A DNA stretch of 64,000 nt from Candidatus Melainabacteria bacterium (GCA_003242885.1 QKMZ01000007.1:215146-279145); one strand, 5' to 3'. Counted from the stretch's first letter, positions 34,250-43,465 are shown. Notes: generated by a model not told the origin, from the sequence alone. Program-made: numbers and translations.

Positions 34250-35635
34250 CTAGTCGACGACTTTCTTCGCAACGTATTCTCCGGCGCGGACGGCACCGTC
34301 GATATTGCCGTTCCACAAAGGTGATGTTTCGGAAGTCGCCCAGTGAATGCGACCGAATGTTTCTCTAATGACGTGTCCGTAGGAAGTCATTACCCCTGGT
34401 GCCATGTGCGCGACGTGGCATCCACGTGTCCAGGGATCTGTCGACCAGTTGTGTTCGAAATAGTGGCTTGGTCTTGCTCCTTTTAGACCGAATCGCTTGG
34501 CCATATAAGTAATCACGTGTTTATATCTTTCTTCTTCCGGCATTTCAGCCATTTCTGTAGCTTGCTTAGAGAATGCAAAAGACATTAATGCGCCGACTTT
34601 TTCATCGGGCGGTGATGTATCCAGTGTCATCTGCAGATATTCATCGGGTGCTGTAACCTCGCCACTTAAGCCCTTTTGCCGCCAGAACGATTCAGGATAA
34701 ACAGTGACAAATTTCATGCAATGACCAGCGGGCATATTCTTAAGAAGTTCCATTCTTTCGGTTGGAAGTGACGGTCGATATTCAATGTCGCATGCGAGAG
34801 CGGGAGGAATAGCAACGACGACTTGCTTTGCCTTAACCGTAGCTTTGTCGGATGTGATGGTCACTCCGTTTTCGTCTTGCGAAATTCGACTGACCGGCGA
34901 GGACAAAATCAGCCAATCACCGTTTGTTTTTCTTTGCCCTTCGTCTATTTTGGCGCGCATTTTTTCGGCTACTTTAATCATGCCGCCTTTGACCATGTCT
35001 TGCTCTGCGCCGCCCTCTACTTTCATTTGCATCTCGATGTCGTTGCCGGACGCTGCGATCTGAAAGAGAACATACAAGAGAGAAATTTCGGAAAGTTCTA
35101 CAGTAAACAAGCCGATAAACAATGTTCTCAGCATTGCGAGAGCTGCTTGACCCAATCGATGGACAGGGTCATTGAGAAACTCGGCAAGGGAAATTGAGTC
35201 CCATTCTTTTGCTTTTGGACAGGTCCAAGGAGCGTCGTTCGGAACTTCGAGGGACATTATAGAAAGCTTCTGCAAGGTGTCCCAAACGCCATCTAGTAAC
35301 TCGGAATCAACCTCAGGTACGTCCTCTCCGTAGCGATAATATTCGTTTTTGTAGACAAAATAGCTGTCGCCGTGAATGGGCGTCGGAGTAATTTCCAGTT
35401 CTAATTCTTCGAGCAAAGCATAGATTCGATCTTGCGATGGTCCTAAAAATGTTCCGCCCATGTCAATTGGCGTTCCATCGCTGAGGTACTTTGTCCAGAC
35501 TTTACCGCCTATTCGCTCTCGCGCTTCCAAAACAACAACAGCGTGTCCAGCTTGAGATAGTCGCAGTGCGGCGGTAAGTCCAGCGAATCCTGCGCCGACA
35601 ATACAAAAATCACGCTCAATGATGTTGTCCGACAC
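34250..35635 (-). CDS. flavin monoamine oxidase family protein
   Basis: FAD-dependent amine oxidase, probably oxidising a primary amine or a polyamine. GTG 35635 (then SDNIIERDF) is preferred over TTG 35692, which would add 19 Arg/Gly-rich residues. The ADP-binding fold is FCIVGAGFAGLTAALRLSQAGH, followed by EARERIGGKVWT and IDMGGTFLGPSQ. RIHWATSETSPLWNGNIDGAVRAGEYVA near the end is the FAD-binding signature of the family. KQVVVAIPPALA lies in the middle. No signal peptide is seen. Substrate unknown. Confidence 0.88.
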   Translation of the reverse strand: MSDNIIERDFCIVGAGFAGLTAALRLSQAGHAVVVLEARERIGGKVWTKYLSDGTPIDMGGTFLGPSQDRIYALLEELELEITPTPIHGDSYFVYKNEYYRYGEDVPEVDSELLDGVWDTLQKLSIMSLEVPNDAPWTCPKAKEWDSISLAEFLNDPVHRLGQAALAMLRTLFIGLFTVELSEISLLYVLFQIAASGNDIEMQMKVEGGAEQDMVKGGMIKVAEKMRAKIDEGQRKTNGDWLILSSPVSRISQDENGVTITSDKATVKAKQVVVAIPPALACDIEYRPSLPTERMELLKNMPAGHCMKFVTVYPESFWRQKGLSGEVTAPDEYLQMTLDTSPPDEKVGALMSFAFSKQATEMAEMPEEERYKHVITYMAKRFGLKGARPSHYFEHNWSTDPWTRGCHVAHMAPGVMTSYGHVIRETFGRIHWATSETSPLWNGNIDGAVRAGEYVAKKVVD

Positions 35636-35778
35636 GACAATAAGACCCCGAGCCGGCGAGCCGCTGAGCCGCCGACGCTCCCAGATGCCCAATTAAATCA
35701 GCTTGAAAACTCACATCCGGCTACCTTTCCACTTCACTACCGGATATCAGAAACCGGATTGTTGGATGCAAAAGAAAA

Positions 35779-35812
35779 AGCCATTCAACCTGATGAAGTG
35801 GGTTGAATGGCT
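35779..35812 (-). terminator. rho-independent terminator of the small secreted protein gene
   Basis: On the minus strand AGCCATTCAACC pairs with GGTTGAATGGCT (12 bp), followed by TTTTCTTTTGC. It stands 31 bases after the stop of the 35843-36178 gene. Confidence 0.8.
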
Positions 35813-35842
35813 AAATTTCAAGTTGGCATCGTATATGGTGCG

Positions 35843-36178
35843 TTAGTCTTCGACGCGTTTTTCTAATGCTTTCTTATGGATCTTGTTGCTGATTTTGTTC
35901 AGATCTTTTTCTACTTCAGCGATGTTTTCATAGCTAAGCTTGCCGCCGTTTCTTGCCTTCATGCGGCTGACTTTTTTCCAGACATCTTGGTTATCGTCTC
36001 TCAAGTCTCGCGCTTCGCGCAGAGTCAATTCGCCGGCTCTTTCCATGCGATTGATTTTTGCCGCCAGGATTTCGTGGCGCTGAGTGATTGTATAACGACG
36101 GGTTTTTGCTTCAGAAGGCTGCGATGCGAACTGCAACACCGACAAAATAGCAAGGGCAGTAAATACTTGGCGAATCAT
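35843..36178 (-). CDS. small secreted helical protein
   Basis: A 111-residue protein with a signal peptide (MIRQVFTALAILSVLQFASQPSEA). The mature part is helical and basic, with the arrangement I.RMERAGELTLREARDLRDD ... GGKLSYENIAEVEKDLNKI. A related spacing of R..I..G.LT / G.LS.....L...L..I recurs in the larger secreted protein at 37444-38442. A GGAGG site precedes ATG 36178. No named domain is recognised; its own terminator follows. Confidence 0.7.
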   Translation of the reverse strand: MIRQVFTALAILSVLQFASQPSEAKTRRYTITQRHEILAAKINRMERAGELTLREARDLRDDNQDVWKKVSRMKARNGGKLSYENIAEVEKDLNKISNKIHKKALEKRVED

Positions 36179-36339
36179 AAGAAGGATACCTCCGACACTG
36201 TGGTATCGGGAGGACGCGGCATCGCTCGGTTGGTTCCCTTGATTACGAACTCAAGAAATAGAGAAATGCGAAATGGTTCCTTTGAAAAGAAAGGCAAAGA
36301 AAGGCGCGTGCAACGCGGCCCCACCATTAGTCAACGGAG

Positions 36340-37167
36340 TTATGTCGCCGATTCTTGCGGCAGATGGCTTTGGATGTAATCACGCAGGGAAGAGAATTCG
36401 CGCTCGATTGAAGTCGCAGTCTCTTCAGCTTCAATCCAATCGTGTCTGCATGCAGTTTGCTCAAGATAGAGGCAGAGGCGAGCCAAATTTTTTGCCCCGA
36501 TTGATGCGCAAGAAGCTTTGATTTCGTGTGCTAGAGCCGCAACCAACTTGGAGTTTTTTTCCTCCATATGATTTTTGACCTTGCTCAACATGTCTTGAGT
36601 GTCGTTGAGGAACATCTCCATCATGTCAGTCAATTGCTCTGGTTCGTAGAACTCTTCCAGCTCAGCCATATCGAGAGGCTCGCTCTTGACGAGGGTGAGT
36701 GCAGCTTTCGGTCTTAGCACTTTACGTCTCTGCTTTTGAGTCTCGCAAACCACTTCAGTTCTAAGCCAGTGATTGACTTTCGCCTTCAGCAGGTCAATGT
36801 CAATGGGCTTTGACAGGTAGTCGTCCATGCCGGCTGCAATGCAGCGCTCTCTATCGCCCGACATCGCAAGCGCGGTGACAGCAATGATAGGACTGTATGT
36901 ATTTGTACGAGCTTCAATTTCCCGAATAGCGACCGTAGCCTCGAATCCATCCATCACAGGCATATGACAATCCATTAGGATTAGGTCGAACTTGTGATTT
37001 GACACGGCTTCGACGGCTTCGCGACCGTTGCTCGTAATCTTTACTTTGAGACCAAGGCGTTGCAGCAGAACGGTTGCTACCTTTTGATTGACGAAATTGT
37101 CTTCCACAAGAAGCACGTGGGGCGCATCGCCTTGTTGTGTGATTGAGTCGCCAGCTGCTTGTTTCAT
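36340..37167 (-). CDS. response regulator with C-terminal HPt domain
   Basis: A 275-residue protein. The receiver domain (about residues 17-135) has VLLVEDN, the phospho-acceptor Asp in LILMDCHMPVMDG, Thr in AVTALAM and Lys in DYLSKPID. A linker leads to a histidine phosphotransfer domain with VAALAHEIKASCASIGAKNLARL, whose His is the expected acceptor. Such receiver-HPt proteins resemble the C-terminal parts of hybrid kinases and relay phosphate between partners. No histidine kinase is in the window. There is no DNA-binding domain. Confidence 0.88.
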   Translation of the reverse strand: MKQAAGDSITQQGDAPHVLLVEDNFVNQKVATVLLQRLGLKVKITSNGREAVEAVSNHKFDLILMDCHMPVMDGFEATVAIREIEARTNTYSPIIAVTALAMSGDRERCIAAGMDDYLSKPIDIDLLKAKVNHWLRTEVVCETQKQRRKVLRPKAALTLVKSEPLDMAELEEFYEPEQLTDMMEMFLNDTQDMLSKVKNHMEEKNSKLVAALAHEIKASCASIGAKNLARLCLYLEQTACRHDWIEAEETATSIEREFSSLRDYIQSHLPQESAT

Positions 37168-37399
37168 GTTCTTACCTGGACCTCATGGATTCATTTGTCG
37201 TCGAAGTCTACAATCAGACTTTAAGCTCGAAATCAGCTCTACAATCTCGTTAAGCTCTTGCCTCTTCTGAAGAGACCATAGTCTTTCGGACTTTCAACAG
37301 ATAATTAGAATTATTGCCGAAAAACTATCTCGTTTACATCAATAATCTGTTTATCGCAAGAATTTAGTCAAACCTTGAGATTCTCTTTTAGGGATGGTT

Positions 37400-37425
37400 A
37401 AGGAGACGGTAAAAACCGTCTCCTT
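37400..37425. terminator. bidirectional hairpin after the secreted protein gene
   Basis: AAGGAGACGGT and ACCGTCTCCTT form an 11 bp perfect stem with loop AAAA. It lies 19 bases after the stop of the 37444 gene. It has no long T-run, so it may be a weak terminator or an RNA 3' stabiliser. Confidence 0.55.
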
Positions 37426-37443
37426 GTTGCTCAAATATCTTTT

Positions 37444-38442
37444 TTAGTTAACACGAATCCCGATTCGAGCGCGAGCACGTTGTGTGCTGGCAATATCATT
37501 GTCGAATGAAGTCTGAATGTCATCAAGCTTTTCAGACAAATACTTATGTTTGCTTTCGCTCAGAATGCCATTCTTTGTATATTTCACTTGTTTTGTCGAC
37601 ACTTCATTAAGGCGCTCTTTCAGTCTAGCAACAGATCGATTTGTTACCCGACCAGCTTTGTACTCGTCATCAATTTTTTGAGTCATTAAAGCAATTCTGC
37701 CGCTGATGTCATCACTTCCGATTACAACCGGGGTCGCTCCAATTACTGTAGTCGCCGGTGCTATAACCGTGCGGGTTGGAACTACTGCGGTCGTTGCAGG
37801 TGAAACAACGGTGCCATCGCTGGTGATATAGGTTGTACCAACCAATCTTCTCAACGTAATTGTCGGCACATAACCGGCAAGTGTTGTATGTAAGTCATTT
37901 AGACGGGCGGCAATCAAAAGTGCTTCATCGTAAGTCATACTGCGTCCGCCTACTCTGTACCCTTCCTCTTGTGCCGCAATTGTGGCAAGTTCAGAACGAA
38001 GGTGCATTGCCTGGTCGGCACTGATTTTGCCCAGAGACAACGACTCATTAATATATCGCTCCAGATCAGATCTTCTCGAATCGATTGTCGCTACGTAAGG
38101 ATCAAATGCCGGTACTCGAGAAAGGGCGACGAGCCTACCGGACGAATTAAACGTGGCGAGCACTCTGTTGTTCGATCTATCTAAAATAACCCAGCCTGGA
38201 TTCACTGATCCGGAAACGTATCCTCTAATAGGATCGTACGGTCCTTTGATTGCGCCGGTAAGCGGGTCCACGACAGCATAATTTCCAGAGCCTGAAAGAA
38301 CAAACTCTGTACTTGACGATGATTCAACTGGTTGTGTGATTGTAGTAGTTCGGATAATGGTCTCAGTATCTGCCATCGCTGGCACAACAGCGCAGCCCAA
38401 AATGCTTACTGAAAATGCGGCTAGTAGTACTTTTGCGTTCAT
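37444..38442 (-). CDS. secreted protein with helical repeat modules
   Basis: ATG 38442 is used because AAGGAG lies nine bases before it, whereas ATG 38451 overlaps that site. The 332-residue protein begins with a signal peptide (MNAKVLLAAFSVSILGCAVVPAMA). Next is a segment like a repeat-rich envelope domain (VVDPLTGAIKGPYDPIRG). Two helical modules follow: SDLERYINESLSLGKISADQAMHLRSELATI, and after a Val/Thr/Pro linker ALMTQKIDDEYKAGRVTNRSVARLKERL. A final GILSESKHKYLSEKLDDI repeat resembles the small protein at 35843. Function unknown; periplasm or cell surface. Confidence 0.72.
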   Translation of the reverse strand: MNAKVLLAAFSVSILGCAVVPAMADTETIIRTTTITQPVESSSSTEFVLSGSGNYAVVDPLTGAIKGPYDPIRGYVSGSVNPGWVILDRSNNRVLATFNSSGRLVALSRVPAFDPYVATIDSRRSDLERYINESLSLGKISADQAMHLRSELATIAAQEEGYRVGGRSMTYDEALLIAARLNDLHTTLAGYVPTITLRRLVGTTYITSDGTVVSPATTAVVPTRTVIAPATTVIGATPVVIGSDDISGRIALMTQKIDDEYKAGRVTNRSVARLKERLNEVSTKQVKYTKNGILSESKHKYLSEKLDDIQTSFDNDIASTQRARARIGIRVN

Positions 38443-38451
38443 CTCTATCAT

Positions 38452-38862
38452 CTCCTTAGTTACCGTTCGGGCTGCTTCCGGATTTCAGAATTAAAAGTGT
38501 TCCTGGAAATTTAGCCAATGGTGAGACTGCATAAACGTATTTCGGTTCCTGTTTGTTCGATAGATTTCTCTCTGTTAATTGAGGAAAGACGCTTGCAAGT
38601 TTTACTGGTGAACCGTGACAGTAGGTTGTTGGATTGTGACAGTATTGGTCTTGGCATTTGTTTAGGGTCTGCCACCTCAATTCTTGAAATTGTCCTGTGA
38701 ATTTCAAAAAGCTCGAAAACGCTTGCTGGGATTTGGGCTGCGATTTCGACGTTCTGAAAAAAAAGAGCATTTTTCGGAGCAAAGCCAAATATCACTTTTA
38801 GATTACCCTGGCATGCGCTTGACGACCTTGACAGTATGACAGTAATTTGGGAGAATACTGTT
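38452..38862. other. regulatory intergenic region before the MerR-type gene
   Basis: About 410 bases between divergent genes. The open frames here on either strand show no protein pattern. The notable content is the set of TGACAGTA sites listed separately. Confidence 0.5.
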
Positions 38863-38864
38863 AT
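38615..38864 (+). promoter_or_regulatory. array of TGACAGTA sites upstream of the MerR-type regulator
   Basis: GTGACAGTA occurs at 38615-38623 and 38636-38644, exactly 21 bases apart. TGACAGTA occurs in tandem at 38829-38836 and 38837-38844. An inverted TACTGTTA lies at 38857-38864, giving the dyad ACAGTA-12 bases-TACTGT around the ribosome binding site. TTGACA (38828-38833) and AATACT (38854-38859) are 20 bases apart, the long spacing typical of MerR-controlled promoters. If that promoter is used, the message would start after the ATG at 38863, so the exact start is unclear. Confidence 0.55.
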
Positions 38865-39396
38865 GGTTGTTCAAGGACACGACGGATTTACCCTGGATGA
38901 GCTTCTTACGGAAGTCGGAAAGCTTGTGACGTCACTCGGGTTGCTGGGTGTTCAGAAAGACAATCGTGTATCGGACCTGCCGGATGTGAGGACAGTCCGC
39001 TACTACACCAGTCTCGGCTTAATAGATCGCCCGCAAATTGTGGGGAGGCAGGGCATCTATGGGCGCAGGCACATTCTGCAATTGCTTGCTATCAAGGCTT
39101 TGCAGACCCTGTCGCTACCGCTTCAGGAAATCCAAAACAAGCTCTTCGGGCTGTCTGATGCAGAACTCGAAGGTTTGACGGCCGCAATCTCCGGACAGAG
39201 AAAAGCAGCAATGCGGGACGAACTTCAAACTCGTCCTGTACTCTGGAGGGAGATAGTTGTAGCGCCTGGACTGAAGCTAATGGTCGAAGACGGGTGGTCT
39301 CCGGAATCCGATGCAGACTCACTTTTGAACATGATGCGCGCGGCTTTGCATTTAATTATCAAAGACCAGCGCCGACCTGAACACGATGGAGGTTAA
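38863..39396 (+). CDS. MerR-family transcriptional regulator
   Basis: ATG 38863 has GGGAG nine bases upstream and is preferred over 38836. In 177 residues, the winged-helix DNA-binding domain reads VRTVRYYTSLGLIDRP ... GRQGIYGRRHILQLLAIKALQ, followed by the dimer helix LSLPLQEIQNKLFGLSDAEL. The C-terminal part has no Cys-rich metal site and shows no known effector domain. Its stop overlaps the ribosome binding site (GGAGG) of the VIT/vWA gene, five bases away. The two are surely co-transcribed. Confidence 0.82.
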   Translation: MVVQGHDGFTLDELLTEVGKLVTSLGLLGVQKDNRVSDLPDVRTVRYYTSLGLIDRPQIVGRQGIYGRRHILQLLAIKALQTLSLPLQEIQNKLFGLSDAELEGLTAAISGQRKAAMRDELQTRPVLWREIVVAPGLKLMVEDGWSPESDADSLLNMMRAALHLIIKDQRRPEHDGG

Positions 39397-39400
39397 GGTA

Positions 39401-42070
39401 ATGTCGTCAGATCCAATAGCACAGGTTATACCGCTTTTCGACCCGGAATCAGAGTTTGCAAAAAGAGCTCTGGGCATGCTTATCGCCGAGATGTCCGGCG
39501 TCAAAAAAGAGATGCCGCTAGCCGCGGTCGATATTCAAGCCAAGGTTGCCGACCGTATTAGCGATGTCACTGTAATTCAGAAGTTTCGCAATACATTTAA
39601 AGACCACCTTGAGGCGGTATACATCTTTCCTCTTGCACATTCAGCGGTTGTTACTTCATTTGAAATGCGCGTTGGAACTCGCGTTGTAAAAGGCGAAGTG
39701 AAAGAACGCAAGCAGGCTCGTCAGGACTATCAAGCTGCGCTCACAGAGGGAAAGCGCACCGCTCTGATGGAGCAAGAGCGCGATGATGTTTTCACAATGC
39801 AAGTCGGCAATATCGCGCCCGGCGAAGAAGTCAGTGTAGAGCTTAAATACTCTGAGCGCTTGCCGTTTTTCGAAGATGGCTCTTGCGAAATCAGATTGCC
39901 TCTAGTGGTTGCGCCACGGTACATTGCAGGTCGAGCCGTCGATCGAACCTCTGTCGGCATGGGAACCGAAGTCGATACTGATCAAGTTCCTGACGCATCA
40001 CGCATAACTCCTCCACGTCTGGTAAAAGGCGCAAAAGATAATGTCCAACTGTCAGTTTCTGTTGAACTTTTGCAATCGGCTGATAGCAGTTTTAACGTCA
40101 AAGATTTGAGTTCGTCTCAGCATGTGGTTGGAACTTCATTGAGTGATGGCAGCATAAAAGTCGAGCTGTCGAAAGAAAACGAGCTGATGAACAGAGACTT
40201 CATCCTCAAATGGGTTGCCGCAGAAAAGAAATTGAAACCGAATCTCGTCACCTATACTGACGCGAGCGGTAATACATATTGCATGCTGACGGTCATGTCT
40301 CCCAAACAAGATAAATTTCTTGGCGTGCCGAGAGATGTGATCTTTATTGTCGATCGTTCCGGTTCTATGGGCGGGTCGAAAATGGCATCAGCAGCCAAAT
40401 CATGTTCAATACTTTTGGATACTTTAGGACCCCAAGATCGTTTTGCGATCTGCGCATTTGACGATATGAACGAATGGATGCAACCGCATACAGAATGGAC
40501 CAGCAGTGTCTCCGGCAAATTTGTCGGTGCCGACGAATCCGGAATCGAAAGTGGCAAAGCTTATTTGCGCACGATTACCGCTCGCGGCGGCACTGAATTG
40601 GAACCGGCTCTGGCTGAAGCGCTTGGCGAATTTAAATACGGGAAAAGAGCGGATGCATCTGGAATTATCGTCATCTTGACCGACGGTCAAGTAGGCAACG
40701 AATCGTTTGTCTACAAGCGCCTGCAGGATGATCTTGGCGATGCGCGTGTGTTCACCGTCGGTATCGACACTGCAATCAATGGCGGAATATTGACTCGCAT
40801 GGCGACATTGGGCGGTGGCACATCTGCGCTTGTCACACCAGGTGCAAAACTTGAAAAAGCGCTCGGACAAATTGGCCGCGAGATTGGTGTTCCGGTGTTG
40901 ACCAGTCTGAAACTGGAAGCAGTGTCGGGCAATTTGGAGGCAGATACAATCACGCCTGCTGCCCTGCCCGATCTTTTCAGAGGTCGCGCCTCGACGATCT
41001 TTTTCAAGATGTCTCAAGGCATTTTGAGCGGCAAAGGCAAAAAGAAGATTCGTGTGAAAGGCATTCTCGCCGACGGAACCGCATATGTCGAGGAAGTTAC
41101 CGAGAAGCGTGTTGAGCTGCAGGCAGTGGCATCGCTCTATGCAAAATCGCTCATTCGCGATTTAGAAGATGCGCTCCGCGAAGGCATCGGACATTCAAGT
41201 TCAATTTCCAAACGCATGATCGATGTTTCAATTGCGCACTCCGTTCTTTGCAGGCTGACTGCCTTTGTGGCAGTTGACCATGCTGAGGTGACGAACAAAG
41301 ATGGCAGCAAACGTACTGTTGTTCAGCCTGTTCATCAACCGGCAGAGTGGGAAGAATTTGACCAAGGAAGCTTGAAACATCTGTCCGCAAGATCTGTCGG
41401 CGCTAGAGGAGCTATGCAAGGATTTGCCGGGGGCATAGGCTCCTATGGAAGTCCACTGCCTGGCGCTGCTCCCGCTCAGCCCTCTGCCCAACAACAGAGT
41501 GGTTGGGGTTCTACAACCGGCTCTTTTGGCGCACCCGCAGGAGGTAACTCTCCTAATTTCGGTATGCCGCCTTTCCTTGGTGGAGTTCAGCCGCCTCAAG
41601 CACCTGGTGGCGGTCAAGTAACCGGTGGTCAGCCACCAGCGTCGTTCGGTTCAGCAGGAGCATGGGGACAGCCAATTCAAGAACGCTCGAAAGAAGCGGG
41701 CAAACCACAATCGCCTGCTCCCGCAGAATTAATTACAGCACTTGCGAATTTAATTGTCGCAATCGGCGCTGTCGTCAATGCTTTCTCTTCGGGGACTCAA
41801 CCTGATTGGAAACAGTTGGAGGAAGCTAGAGCTTTGTGTTTGAAGACTTTGCAGTCGTCTCGCTTTGCTGCTAGCGCTCCAAAACTACAGCAATTCCTCC
41901 GTACTGAGGCAATCGAATGTGTTGCTGCAATCAAAGCGGGTGGATTGACAGGAGAAGTTGTAGAACGAGTAAAACGGGCCCTTGTGTCTTTGGAAAACGA
42001 AATTGATTCCATAAAAGCGAACAAAGAGCCTGTTGTCTCCGCAGGCAACTTCTGGGAAAACTCGATCTAG
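39401..42070 (+). CDS. VIT and von Willebrand factor A domain protein
   Basis: ATG 39401 has GGAGG seven bases upstream. The 889 residues begin with a VIT domain (about 30-165: KFRNTFKDHLEAVYIFPL, then QARQDYQAAL and NIAPGEEVSVELKYSE). The vWA domain (about 305-480) has the MIDAS motif in DVIFIVDRSGSMGGS, with Thr in RGGTELEPAL and Asp in VILTDGQVG. A Gly/Pro/Gln-rich stretch (about 670-770) and a C-terminal helical domain (LVSLENEID) follow. No signal peptide is seen, so it is probably cytoplasmic. Such proteins bind ligands through a divalent metal; the partner here is unknown. Confidence 0.88.
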   Translation: MSSDPIAQVIPLFDPESEFAKRALGMLIAEMSGVKKEMPLAAVDIQAKVADRISDVTVIQKFRNTFKDHLEAVYIFPLAHSAVVTSFEMRVGTRVVKGEVKERKQARQDYQAALTEGKRTALMEQERDDVFTMQVGNIAPGEEVSVELKYSERLPFFEDGSCEIRLPLVVAPRYIAGRAVDRTSVGMGTEVDTDQVPDASRITPPRLVKGAKDNVQLSVSVELLQSADSSFNVKDLSSSQHVVGTSLSDGSIKVELSKENELMNRDFILKWVAAEKKLKPNLVTYTDASGNTYCMLTVMSPKQDKFLGVPRDVIFIVDRSGSMGGSKMASAAKSCSILLDTLGPQDRFAICAFDDMNEWMQPHTEWTSSVSGKFVGADESGIESGKAYLRTITARGGTELEPALAEALGEFKYGKRADASGIIVILTDGQVGNESFVYKRLQDDLGDARVFTVGIDTAINGGILTRMATLGGGTSALVTPGAKLEKALGQIGREIGVPVLTSLKLEAVSGNLEADTITPAALPDLFRGRASTIFFKMSQGILSGKGKKKIRVKGILADGTAYVEEVTEKRVELQAVASLYAKSLIRDLEDALREGIGHSSSISKRMIDVSIAHSVLCRLTAFVAVDHAEVTNKDGSKRTVVQPVHQPAEWEEFDQGSLKHLSARSVGARGAMQGFAGGIGSYGSPLPGAAPAQPSAQQQSGWGSTTGSFGAPAGGNSPNFGMPPFLGGVQPPQAPGGGQVTGGQPPASFGSAGAWGQPIQERSKEAGKPQSPAPAELITALANLIVAIGAVVNAFSSGTQPDWKQLEEARALCLKTLQSSRFAASAPKLQQFLRTEAIECVAAIKAGGLTGEVVERVKRALVSLENEIDSIKANKEPVVSAGNFWENSI

Positions 42071-42095
42071 TTTAAAACTCCGTTGTGCGTTAAAG

Positions 42096-42130
42096 AAAGA
42101 AGCTGGAGAAATCCAGCTTCTTTCGCTTTT
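42096..42130 (+). terminator. rho-independent terminator of the VIT/vWA operon
   Basis: AAAGAAGCTGGA pairs with TCCAGCTTCTTT (12 bp) around a GAAA loop, followed by CGCTTTT. It stands 26 bases after the stop codon. Confidence 0.85.
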
Positions 42131-42151
42131 GAAATTGAAACCTGGCCGCCC

Positions 42152-43042
42152 TCATTGCGCTTCAGGTCGTGTTGTCATCACGCTACGGTCTATCATCGGC
42201 TGTCCGTGTTGTTGGCGATAGAGCATGAACCAGCTAGGTACTTTGGGATCTTCACCCATAAGAATTTCTATGCACCGCATTCCCTGCGTCGGATTGAATT
42301 TGCCGATGCCACCGGGATAATTCTCTAATGCTCTTATGAAGTCCTTATTTGCTCTTGCTACCTGCTGTTCGAGAGATTCGTCTACATGAATGGTTTCTGT
42401 AGTGACACCAAATCTAGTGCTTTTGAAATCGAGCGTTGCGGGGTTTCCATTTTCATCTCTAGTCACCTTTAAATATGGTGCTTTTGATAGAGGATTGCTT
42501 CCATCTTCTGAAAGCTGCCTCAATACTTGCTCTCTGAATTGTGGCGGTTCTTTCATGAGTTTTTCAAGTTGTATTCTAACGTCCAGCTTTGCTTGTTCAT
42601 CTTGATCTAAAGACCGTGTGATAAGTTGTTCTATTTGCTTGGCCGGAACTTCCGGATGCCTCAATCTGTCGGCTTCTTTCGCCTGCCTTTCCGCTCGTGT
42701 CTCCTTTTCAATCTTTCGAAATTCTCTCCAGGTATCGTCGCCTTCAAAATCCACCTTCGGCAAATGTTTTTCTGCAGCAGTTTGAACCGGCGCGGTGCAA
42801 TAGTCATTGTAAGGCTCGCGATTGCCTTTATTTATAAGGTGCCAGCCATGACCGTCATTTTGAATACTAAGATCTGGAATATTGTCGGATGGGTCCTGGA
42901 TTTTATTGAGTTGTCTGAACGCTGCCATTTGGCGGTCTGTCGACCAACTCTGGAAAATACAGTCTGCATTCAATCCTTTAGAAGTTGCATCTATTAAATG
43001 GCGAGCATCATCAAACGGTTCTTGCGAAGATTCAACTGGCAT
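42152..43042 (-). CDS. hypothetical protein
   Basis: ATG 43042 with GGAG seven bases upstream is used; the longer frame adds 83 residues of no protein-like pattern. The 296 residues are hydrophilic, without signal peptide or membrane segment. A central charged helical region (about 85-150, REFRKIEKETRAERQAKEADRL) is followed by a beta-rich part (YLKVTRDENGNPATLDF) and a C-terminal PSWFMLYRQQHGQPMI. No family is recognised. Its own terminator is not obvious; it is convergent with the VIT/vWA operon. Confidence 0.6.
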   Translation of the reverse strand: MPVESSQEPFDDARHLIDATSKGLNADCIFQSWSTDRQMAAFRQLNKIQDPSDNIPDLSIQNDGHGWHLINKGNREPYNDYCTAPVQTAAEKHLPKVDFEGDDTWREFRKIEKETRAERQAKEADRLRHPEVPAKQIEQLITRSLDQDEQAKLDVRIQLEKLMKEPPQFREQVLRQLSEDGSNPLSKAPYLKVTRDENGNPATLDFKSTRFGVTTETIHVDESLEQQVARANKDFIRALENYPGGIGKFNPTQGMRCIEILMGEDPKVPSWFMLYRQQHGQPMIDRSVMTTRPEAQ

Positions 43043-43307
43043 ATTTAACTCCAGTATCAATATATAAGTGATGTGGCTGGAAGAAGTGGGAAGTCTTCGC
43101 GGTTCTTGGTGTTCCGCTCTAACACTTCGAACCTTACGCTTGATGCGTGAAATAAATGTGTCGCGTCCGTGAAATTTTCGTGGAACGACAATATGGCGCG
43201 TTATTTTGCGCAATTCCACGTTTTTTCCACAACTTAAATGGACAATCATATTCTCCCCGGGAACAATGGCGGCTGAAAATTGTCTTTGCATTCAGCAAAC
43301 GAAAAGC

Positions 43308-43359
43308 GCAACCCTGAGAGCCGGTGAAAGCCACCGGGAACCATGTTCTCTAGGCTTGC
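43308..43359 (+). ncRNA. candidate structured leader RNA upstream of the CPGGVC peptide gene
   Basis: A nested fold is visible: GCAA/TTGC, CCT/AGG and AGAG/CTCT (one bulge, one mismatch) enclose the hairpin CCGGTG-AAAGC-CACCGG. Ten unpaired bases (GAACCATGTT with its flank) remain on one side. It ends about 107 bases before the start of the small gene. Resemblances to the TPP, cobalamin, c-di-AMP and c-di-GMP riboswitches were checked by eye and fail on their core sequences. It may be a new cis-acting RNA or only a chance fold. Confidence 0.3.
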
Positions 43360-43399
43360 CGAATCGTGTTCGAAAGATTTACCGCAAGTAGTCTAAGAG

Positions 43400-43412
43400 A
43401 CTTGGTCCAAGT
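43400..43412. promoter_or_regulatory. palindrome ACTTGG-T-CCAAGT
   Basis: Perfect six-base arms around one base, 54 bases before the small gene. The arm-swapped form ACCAAG-A-CTTGGT is at 43814-43826, so the pair brackets the gene. Candidate operators. Confidence 0.4.
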
Positions 43413-43465
43413 AAATCAGTCCTCAAACCTAGTCCAAGGAATCCCAAGTAGATAGGTGAACCAAA

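Larger units (their letters stand above)
43043..43465. other. 423-base intergenic region with a foldable leader
   Basis: Between the divergent hypothetical gene and the small CPGGVC gene. It contains the nested hairpin at 43308-43359 and the 13-base palindrome ACTTGGTCCAAGT at 43400-43412. No gene-like frame was found. Confidence 0.45.

Noticed and set aside
43300..43380. Known riboswitch (TPP, cobalamin, c-di-AMP, c-di-GMP-I) before the CPGGVC gene
   Set aside because: Short resemblances such as CTGAGAG, CCGGTGAAA and GGGAACC occur, but the downstream conserved cores and their order are missing for each class. Kept only as an unnamed candidate RNA.
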